The notes below the pieces were generated by a model. It ran no database searches. It had not been told where the DNA came from and saw nothing but the letters and a program-made list of their open reading frames with translations. Made by a program: the position numbers and the translations under genes. Shown piece by piece: positions 1 to 6,000 of a stretch of 10,864 nt of DNA (position 1 is the stretch's first letter; each line of letters starts with the position of its first letter). The stretch is from Flavobacteriales bacterium UBA7878 (GTDB taxonomy: Bacteria; Bacteroidota; Bacteroidia; Flavobacteriales; Schleiferiaceae), in NCBI GenBank assembly GCA_002501205.1, contig DLRW01000003.1:11581-22444 (forward strand). The letters are read 5' to 3'.

Positions 1-30
1 AAAGCCCTGCAATTGCAGGGCTTTTTTTTT
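1..30 (+). terminator. Rho-independent terminator with perfect palindromic stem
   Basis: Bases 1-24 form a perfect palindrome: a 10-bp stem AAAGCCCTGC pairing with GCAGGGCTTT around an AATT loop. A run of T follows to base 30 on the plus strand. This fits a terminator for a plus-strand gene ending left of the window. The minus-strand gene that stops at base 30 also runs into the same hairpin, preceded by its A-run, so it probably works in both directions. The minus-strand U-tract would lie outside the window apart from its first TTT. Confidence 0.88.
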
Positions 31-1067
31 TAATCTTCTTCTTCGTAATACAGCTTATAGAACTGTCTACCATCCTCATCCACTCCCTTTTCAATTTTGG
101 AGCGATCACCATGGACATAGATATGGAAGTTCTTATCCAATTTGATAACACTTTTAAAGACGCGACCTTTCTTTTTCACCGCTTGTTCTGAAACCGCGAA
201 ATTTTCATCCAATTCCAAATTTTGCAAATCACGGCTGCGTACATATTCGCGAAAGCGATCGGCTACCGCCTCATCTTCAAACACCTGCTTGCTATAGGTT
301 TCAGGGTTATACTCTTCTTCCAATTCAAAATAATCTTTGGAGCGACCGATATACTCCATGCTTTCTGTTTTCTCTAGTGGAGTCTCATCTCCCAGGTCTT
401 GATCGATAAAGCTTTTAGTCACCTTAATGATCTCAGAAGTTTTGGTAAACTCGGTCGATCGCATTTGAATACGCAGGAACTGCTCAAACCAAAACTTAGC
501 CTCCTCCCCTTTATTGATATTGTCTACGGCCATTACCTGAAAACCCTCAGATTCTTCCTGAGCAAAGATTAGAGCCGCCTTATCAACTTTGGATGGATTG
601 ATTCCCTGATAGCTATACAATTCGATGTTTTGAGCCTCCTCCTCCGTAAAAAGGAAGGGCTGTTTCTTTTCAGATTTAAAGAGGGCTAAAGCCGGACCTT
701 CTACTTGAGCATGACGCAAATGACTAAAATAGATGACCAACAATTCTCCAGAGCGCACTTGAGGATGATCAGACACCTCATATAAAAGTTGGGCCACCTT
801 TTGAGAGGCCGACAAAAAGCTTTCGGGATTATTAAAAAGGGATTTTGCTACCTGAAAAACGGAATTAAACTCCAGCCCACTGGGATGGTGAAAACGATAA
901 AAGTCCAGATCCCGAAAGGCACTTTGAAGATAGTGCCAGATAATATTGATGGTCGGTTGATCCAAGCCACTTTCCGAGGCACTTAAAATCAATTCCTCCT
1001 CTTTGCTTTTATTCCCAACTAAATGCACCGCCAGGTGCTCCAAATTGCTTAAAGTCTTTTCGAACAT
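30..1067 (-). CDS. Nucleoid-associated protein, NdpA/YejK (37-kDa) family
   Basis: A 345-residue soluble protein with no signal peptide or membrane segment. It resembles the 37-kDa nucleoid-associated family (E. coli YejK/NdpA, Pfam NA37). Supporting features are the length, which is usual for the family, the N-terminal region that places a short helix before 'AVHLVGNK' (residues 13-20), the block RSGELLVIYF (105-114), the later strand KAALIFA (163-169), and the helix AKFWFEQFLRI (190-200). Family members associate with bulk chromosomal DNA; the biochemical role in Bacteroidota is poorly known. The ATG at 1067 begins the conserved N-terminus and is preceded by a possible TATTTTTG -7 element. 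The stop codon abuts the T-run of the terminator at 1-30. A hairpin at 1117-1138 separates it from the rhodanese gene, so it is probably its own transcription unit. The family call is from motif memory, not a search. Confidence 0.82.
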   Translation of the reverse strand: MFEKTLSNLEHLAVHLVGNKSKEEELILSASESGLDQPTINIIWHYLQSAFRDLDFYRFHHPSGLEFNSVFQVAKSLFNNPESFLSASQKVAQLLYEVSDHPQVRSGELLVIYFSHLRHAQVEGPALALFKSEKKQPFLFTEEEAQNIELYSYQGINPSKVDKAALIFAQEESEGFQVMAVDNINKGEEAKFWFEQFLRIQMRSTEFTKTSEIIKVTKSFIDQDLGDETPLEKTESMEYIGRSKDYFELEEEYNPETYSKQVFEDEAVADRFREYVRSRDLQNLELDENFAVSEQAVKKKGRVFKSVIKLDKNFHIYVHGDRSKIEKGVDEDGRQFYKLYYEEED

Positions 1068-1083
1068 GCTATTAAATCTGCTC

Positions 1084-1091
1084 CAAAAATA
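1084..1091 (-). promoter_or_regulatory. Possible Bacteroidota -7 promoter element for the NdpA-like gene
   Basis: Read on the minus strand this is TATTTTTG, an exact match to the Bacteroidota -7 consensus TAnnTTTG. It lies 17 bases before the ATG at 1067, which gives a very short leader. The nearest TTG that could serve as the -33 element is at 1117-1115, about 23 bases further upstream. That is somewhat longer than usual, and it touches the terminator stem. The match is suggestive only, because the motif is short and AT-rich. Confidence 0.3.
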
Positions 1092-1116
1092 TTGAATACT
1101 TAGACCTTAAACAGCA

Positions 1117-1138
1117 AGGCCCCCTAAATAGGGGGCCT
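1117..1138 (-). terminator. Hairpin terminator after the rhodanese gene
   Basis: An 8-bp perfect stem (AGGCCCCC with GGGGGCCT) encloses a 6-base TAAATA loop. It lies 24 bases beyond the rhodanese stop codon. The stem is very GC-rich and would be stable. On the minus strand the following bases are TTGCTGTTT, an imperfect U-tract, while a run of seven T precedes the stem. It most likely ends the regulator-dioxygenase-rhodanese transcript and insulates the NdpA-like gene. Confidence 0.7.
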
Positions 1139-1162
1139 CAAAAAAATATTGATCTATGAAAA

Positions 1163-1468
1163 CTAACTCCAATGTCTTTGGAGACTCATCCAGCCTCCGC
1201 CGTTCATACATTCGATTCCTTGACTTTTCATCATAGAAGTAGCCTGTCCGCTACGCATTCCAGACGCACAGCAGAAAATTACTGGTTTTCCCATTTTTTT
1301 AATCTCCGCAACTTTTGAAGACAATCCAGGCAGAGGCATATTCTTAGCATTCTTGATATGGCCACCGCGAAATTCTTCCTTGCTTCGAACGTCAATCACC
1401 ACCGCTCCACGGCTTTTAAAATCTTGAATTTTATCACCCTTCTTTGTGAGAAATGAAAATAATCCCAT
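1163..1468 (-). CDS. Single-domain rhodanese-like sulfurtransferase
   Basis: A 101-residue protein made of one rhodanese domain, the usual size for GlpE/PspE-type stand-alone rhodaneses. The start 'MGLFSFLTKKG' is followed by the conserved DVRS (26-29), EEFRGGHIKNAKNMP (31-45) and the active-site loop CASGMRS at 67-73. The catalytic cysteine that carries the persulfide is C67, directly preceded by another cysteine, C66. There is no signal peptide, so it should be cytoplasmic. It would transfer sulfane sulfur from thiosulfate or a protein or low-molecular persulfide to an acceptor; the physiological partner cannot be read from sequence. It lies 68 bases downstream of the cysteine dioxygenase-family gene on the same strand and just before a terminator. 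It is therefore probably the last gene of a small sulfur-related operon under the Crp/Fnr regulator upstream. Confidence 0.92.
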   Translation of the reverse strand: MGLFSFLTKKGDKIQDFKSRGAVVIDVRSKEEFRGGHIKNAKNMPLPGLSSKVAEIKKMGKPVIFCCASGMRSGQATSMMKSQGIECMNGGGWMSLQRHWS

Positions 1469-1536
1469 AATGTGTTTTTATTAGGCTGGCAAAGCAAGCA
1501 CTAATTGGACATATAAAGAGTGACTGCCATCACGAC

Positions 1537-2061
1537 TTATGCCGGTTGATCATAATTAAAATGCACTGAGGCCTGACGATCCTCAACTTTGTGAGAAGAT
1601 TCATTATATACCTCCCAATGCCGAATCTTATCTGCATAAAAATGCAGGATCACCGTACGTCCCTGAGAGGTGTTTTTAAATCGATGAAAGCCTAAATCAT
1701 CGTTTAAAAAACCCTGAGAACCGCCAGGGTAATCATAACTAAAGCGAAGTTTAGGCTCACCCTTTTCAAGGTTAAAGTGCTCTATTTCAATCGCACCTTG
1801 CAAAACCTTAAACCAACCCAGAGAATTGTGAAAGTCATGAATTTGACCAATTTGTCCTGGCTCCCAACAGGTGAGAACCGCTTCAACTACACTCGTATCA
1901 TAAAGGCGAACTCTTTGATAGGAATGGGGATCGAAATGCAGGAAAGGCTGTAGGGCTTTTTCGTCTAAATCAACCGCTTTCAGCAGCTCGCTATAACCCC
2001 CGTATCCCGGGCCCAATGTCAGATTATAGCGAAGTCTTTCAACCGATTTTATAGTTTCCAT
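1537..2061 (-). CDS. Cysteine dioxygenase-family cupin with altered metal-ligand motif
   Basis: A 174-residue cupin of the type I cysteine dioxygenase (CDO) family, which oxidises cysteine to cysteine sulfinate with Fe(II) and O2. Family landmarks are YQR at 48-50 (rat CDO Y58/R60 region), CWEPGQ (65-70), IHDFHNS (74-80), GFHRFKN (124-130), and ILHFY (138-142). The last matches rat H155 and Y157. By this alignment the first and third iron-binding histidines are H75 and H126. The second ligand position of the usual HxH is F77, with a histidine one residue later (H78), giving HDFH. The cysteine that forms the thioether crosslink in mammals is G82. The protein may therefore bind metal differently, act on another thiol, or be less active. 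It is cytoplasmic, with no signal peptide. It follows the Crp/Fnr gene by 63 bases, with candidate operators in the gap, and precedes a rhodanese. Confidence 0.85.
   Translation of the reverse strand: METIKSVERLRYNLTLGPGYGGYSELLKAVDLDEKALQPFLHFDPHSYQRVRLYDTSVVEAVLTCWEPGQIGQIHDFHNSLGWFKVLQGAIEIEHFNLEKGEPKLRFSYDYPGGSQGFLNDDLGFHRFKNTSQGRTVILHFYADKIRHWEVYNESSHKVEDRQASVHFNYDQPA
1546..1559 (-). promoter_or_regulatory. Weak FNR-like box inside the 3' end of the dioxygenase gene
   Basis: TTGAT-CATA-ATTAA matches the classical FNR box TTGAT-N4-ATCAA at nine of ten defined positions. It lies 78-91 bases before the rhodanese ATG, so it could serve an internal promoter for that gene. It overlaps coding sequence and one such match is not surprising by chance in AT-rich DNA of this length, so confidence is low. 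Confidence 0.2.
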
Positions 2062-2066
2062 TTTAC

Positions 2067-2078
2067 TTCAATATTGAA
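2067..2078. promoter_or_regulatory. 12-bp palindrome just before the dioxygenase start codon
   Basis: TTCAATATTGAA is a perfect 12-bp palindrome whose near edge is 6 bases from the ATG at 2061. It overlaps a second small dyad, TTGA-AGA-TCAA (2074-2084). Its position in the leader suits an operator, or a short RNA hairpin that would affect translation initiation. Short AT-rich palindromes also arise by chance, and no protein can be named for it. Confidence 0.3.
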
Positions 2079-2111
2079 GATCAATGTAAACTATAGACCT
2101 GATTTAAAGTA

Positions 2112-2123
2112 TGATATTTATCA
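2112..2123. promoter_or_regulatory. FNR-like inverted repeat in the regulator-dioxygenase gap
   Basis: TGAT-ATTT-ATCA has the half-sites and 4-base spacer of the FNR box (TTGAT-N4-ATCAA), lacking only the outermost base of each arm. It lies between the regulator stop codon and the dioxygenase ATG, 51-62 bases upstream of that ATG. This position suits control of an internal promoter. The regulator encoded next door retains the E-xx-SR recognition-helix residues that read TTGA half-sites in FNR, which makes it the obvious candidate to bind here. Binding is inferred. Confidence 0.42.
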
Positions 2124-2124
2124 C

Positions 2125-2787
2125 TTAAAAGTCGAGAAGCTCAACTTTATTCCGCATCAATCGCACCTTACCAATTTTCTCCAACTGCTTGAGTAAACGG
2201 GAAATAACTTCTCGAGAAGAATGCAACTCCTCCGCTAAGCGCTTGTGAGTTACCTCAACAGAAGTACTACCTAAAGCAATGCTTTTATCGCGTAAAAGCC
2301 CGATTAATCGTTCATCTAACTTCTGAAAGGCAATGGCATCAATAGTGGCCAATAAGTTTTCGTAACGTTCATTATAAGATTCGAGAGTAAACTGACGCCA
2401 CTCTTCAAATTCGAGCATCCATTGTGGTAAGGCTTTTCGGGGCAAACCGATAAATTCGGATCCGGCCTCTGCGATCGCTCTTACTTCACTAGGCTTATCA
2501 ACCATGCAGCAATTCAAAGTCATGGCACAGGTTTGACCCGGATAGAGGTAATAGAGGAAGATCTCCCCTCCTTCTGTATCGGCACGGCTAATCTTAATGG
2601 CCCCTTTAATCACCAAAGGAATCCACTTCGCAAAATCGCCCAATTCCACGACAACACTTTCCTCTTCATTGTGAAAAACGCGCGCCTCCTTGGCTATTCT
2701 ATCCAACAATTGATCATTGTGGAATACCGGAAAATTTTGCTTTAAAACCTCCTTGATGCTTTGTTGGGTTTCCTGATTCTCTGCCAT
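2125..2787 (-). CDS. Crp/Fnr-family transcriptional regulator with cysteine-bearing sensor domain
   Basis: A 220-residue protein with the two-domain layout of the Crp/Fnr family: an N-terminal cyclic-nucleotide-binding-like beta roll (about 15-120), a long dimerisation helix (about 127-165), and a C-terminal winged helix-turn-helix. The HTH runs from VTHKRLAEELHSSREVISRLL (179-199). E193, S196 and R197 match the FNR recognition residues E209/S212/R213. The phosphate-binding cassette of cAMP-responsive members (R-S at CRP 82-83) appears replaced by K98-P99, so cAMP is an unlikely ligand. Three cysteines, C87, C93 and C94, cluster in TCAMTLNCCM in the roll; there is no N-terminal cysteine cluster as in E. 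coli FNR. A thiol, metal or redox signal is therefore possible but unproven. It is the first gene of the minus-strand run with the dioxygenase and rhodanese, and is divergent from the giant surface-protein gene. The ATG at 2787 gives the normal family length. Confidence 0.9.
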   Translation of the reverse strand: MAENQETQQSIKEVLKQNFPVFHNDQLLDRIAKEARVFHNEEESVVVELGDFAKWIPLVIKGAIKISRADTEGGEIFLYYLYPGQTCAMTLNCCMVDKPSEVRAIAEAGSEFIGLPRKALPQWMLEFEEWRQFTLESYNERYENLLATIDAIAFQKLDERLIGLLRDKSIALGSTSVEVTHKRLAEELHSSREVISRLLKQLEKIGKVRLMRNKVELLDF

Positions 2788-3084
2788 GCTATTATTTGCT
2801 CTTGATTGCCAATTTTTGAAGGGCCTGCTAATTTACGAAGGAGCTTATGAATTTCAGCTATCGGCAATTCACAAAGCCCAATAATCCAGAATCCAACACC
2901 CCCGCTTCCAGCAAAGAGATTCAAGACAAGTTCATCAAGATTTCCTTAAAAAACACCAATTGTCGAAATAGACAAATCAGCTACTAATTCAAACCATACT
3001 TTTAATCAATATAAGCACCGGAATTAGCAGATTATCAGGAAACAACATTATTTTAGTAACGAAGAACCCAAGATGTAGATTCTA
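2788..3084. other. Divergent intergenic region
   Basis: About 300 bases separate the divergent regulator and surface-protein genes. Promoters for both should lie here. I find no exact TAnnTTTG -7 element in either direction. The closest on the plus strand are TACTTTTA (2997-3004) and TATTTTAG (3049-3056), each with one mismatch. The clearest structure is the inverted repeat at 2960-2975. A 60-codon minus-strand open frame reaching to 2924 looks spurious. No tRNA, hairpin terminator or riboswitch-like fold is visible. Confidence 0.6.
2960..2975. promoter_or_regulatory. Inverted repeat TTGTC-N6-GACAA, candidate operator
   Basis: Two perfect 5-base arms flank six bases (GAAATA). The 16-base overall geometry is that of Crp/Fnr-superfamily operators such as CRP (TGTGA-N6-TCACA). 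It lies 172 bases before the regulator ATG and about 110 bases before the surface-protein ATG. It could serve autoregulation of the Crp/Fnr gene, control of the divergent gene, or both. The assignment to this protein is inference. Confidence 0.33.
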
Positions 3085-6000
3085 ATGAAAGGAAAATTAC
3101 TCCCCGCCTTACTTACCCTGATACTCGGCTTCCTTAGCATGAATCTTCACGGACAATGCAATACCCCAACCAATGTGAGGTTAGTTGCCTATGGTCCTGA
3201 TTTTATAACTATCGACTGGGACAACACCACAGCCGGCACTTTCCAATACAGATATGTAATTCAAGGAGGGAGTTTGGTTACTGCTACGATTAATACCACC
3301 AGTAACAAGCCTCTAACTATTAGTGGACTCAGCGCAAACACTAATTATGTTGTTCAAGTTAAAGAGCAATGTTCCCCAGGACCTAATCCCTGGCCTGCCT
3401 TCTTAAGTGCCAGAACCAGTTGCACAGTGGTAAACCCTCCTTTTACCGCAAATTTTAATGGCGCCGCCTGGACTGTTGGAGCCTTAAATGCTGCCGGAAG
3501 CATCAATGCATGTTGGCAACGAAATGCCATAACCGGCTATATCTGGAAACCAGGCCCTCCTCAGTTCGTTAGCACCTTAACCGGTGCCAGTAGTGATAAA
3601 TCAGGCAATGGGAAATACGTACAAATCGACCAAATAAGCTTCCCTTTAAATCCATCCGACTCTGCGGATTTTGTTTCACCTCTTTTTGACCTAGGCACTT
3701 TAAACAGTCCTCAAATGAGCTTTTGGTACCATATGTATGGGGCCAATATCGAAAAGCTCAAAGTCTACATCAGTACAGATTTCGGATTAAACTACAGCTT
3801 ACTACAAACTATTAGCGGTCAACAACAGAGTTCTAACACAGATGCCTGGAAGGAAAGTATCTTAAACCTTAGTGCCTATGCCAATGATACGGTTCGCATT
3901 CTATTTCGGTCGGTAGAACAAACGGTAGGGATCCAAAATGCTATTTGCATAGATGATGTAAGTATTGAAGAAGCCCCCAACTGCCCTAAGCCTTCGAATC
4001 TCCAACTGGTGTTTGCCGGTTTTAATTCGGCCCAGTTATCCTGGACCAGTGGAGGAGCCAACAATTGGGAATTGTCTTATGGAACACCCGGATTTTCCCC
4101 AAATAGCGGCACCATTGTAGCCCAAAATTCCAATCCAGGGACTTTAACAGGCTTAAGCCCAAACACAAATTATCAAGTTTATGTAAGAGACAGCTGCGGA
4201 GCCGGAGATGTATCGGACTGGTTTGGTCCAATTTCTTTCCGAACTGCATGTAACCCTGTAGCCACTCCCTATTCCGAAAATTTTGATGCCAACGGATTTG
4301 TCACCAGCTCCACCTTTAACGGCCTGGGCAATATCAACAGTTGCTGGCAAAGGACCCCCGTTTCAATCTACGCCTGGAAAACCGGACCACCTCTATTCAG
4401 CCCTACCAACACCGGACCCTCCGGCGACCACACCACTGGAAGTGCTCAATTTATGTACACCGAAGTTATTGCCGGTGGCAGCTCTGACTCTACCATTCTT
4501 CAAAGTCCTTTGATTGATTTGAATGGTTTAAATGCACCCGAACTGAAATTCTATGTGCATATGTTTGGAGCGAATATCAGTCAACTTAAAGTGTATATCT
4601 CCAATGGTGGGAACTTCCAACTTCTAAACACTCAAAGCGGACAACAACAAAATAGTAAAACCCAAAGCTGGAAAGAGGTTATTGCGCCCTTAAGCGCTTA
4701 CCTTAACGACACCATTCAATTACGTTTTGTAGGTTTTCGCTCTGCCAATGGCTTCGCCGCCGACATTAGTATTGACGACATAACAATCGACGAGGCTCCA
4801 AGTTGCCCTCGTCCTCAAAACCTCGCTGCTATTAGCGTTGGCACCACCACGGCTAATTTGAGCTGGACTACCGGTGGAGCTACCAATTGGAATGTTTCCT
4901 ACGGAGCCCCGGGCAATGCTGCCAATGCCGGCACCATTGTAAATGCATCATCAAACCCATTCAATTTATCGGGCCTTACGGCTAATACCTCCTACGACAT
5001 TTATGTTCGAGACAGTTGCGGCCCTGGTGATGTATCTGTTTGGACCGGCCCTTTACGCATCCAAACTGAATGTAACGCCATTGCCGCACCCTATTTTGAG
5101 AACTTCGATGGAACTGATTTTGTTCCCGGAGCTTTTAACTCGCCCGGCACCCTGAATAGCTGCTGGAGTAAAGACACCGCTGTAAATTATCAATGGTCGG
5201 TGGAAGATGGTCCTCCCGGCACTTTCAATTCCGGACCAAATGCCGATCATACCACTGGCTCAGGACAGTACATATTTTCACAGGCAATCTTTACGATAGG
5301 GGTTGGCCAAGTGACGGAAACAGCGGTTGAATCACCTTTGATAGACCTTAGCGCACTTAACATCCCAGAATTGCGATTCTGGTACCATATGTTTGGCCAG
5401 GGTATTGATTCCCTGGGAGTGGAAGTAAATGATGGCACTGGATACCAACATGTCTGGAGTATCAGCGGACAGCAGCAAACTGCTAGTAGTGATCCTTGGG
5501 CTGAAGCTATTGTTTCACTGGCCAACTTTGCGAACAACACCATTTCCGTGCGTATAATTGCTTACCGAAACTCTCCATTCAGCAACCAGGCACCTATTGG
5601 AGTAGATGATTTCCGTATTGACGAGCAACCTAGCTGTCCTCAGCCCAGCAATTTAAATATCACTGCGGTTGGCTCAAATAGCATTACTTTAAGCTGGACT
5701 ACCGGAGGCGCTACCAATTGGCAAATTGAATATGGTGCACCCGGATTTTCAGCAGGCAGTGGTACCCTGGTTAATGCCAATAGCAATCCTTTTGTTGTAA
5801 ATGGACTAACACCTAATACTCCCTATCAATTTATCGTAAGAGACAGTTGTGGTGTGGGGAGCGTAAGCTTCTGGTCAAGCTTCGTTCAAGGCCGCACTGC
5901 TTGCACCGTGAGCATTGCTCCCTATTTCGAAGATTTTGATAACGGACTCTGGAATGACCCTTCAGTCTTTAATGATCCAGGTAATATTGATCCATGCTGG

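Noticed and set aside
2802..2815. TTGAT half-site upstream of the regulator ATG as a further FNR box
   Set aside because: Only one arm matches; the second arm agrees at one of five positions.
2742..2924. 60-codon minus-strand open frame upstream of the regulator
   Set aside because: It overlaps the regulator start in another frame, has no recognisable motif and no supporting context.
5247..5543. 98-codon minus-strand open frame inside the giant gene
   Set aside because: It is antisense to a MAM-like domain that is conserved in protein across units; the reverse frame is a by-product.
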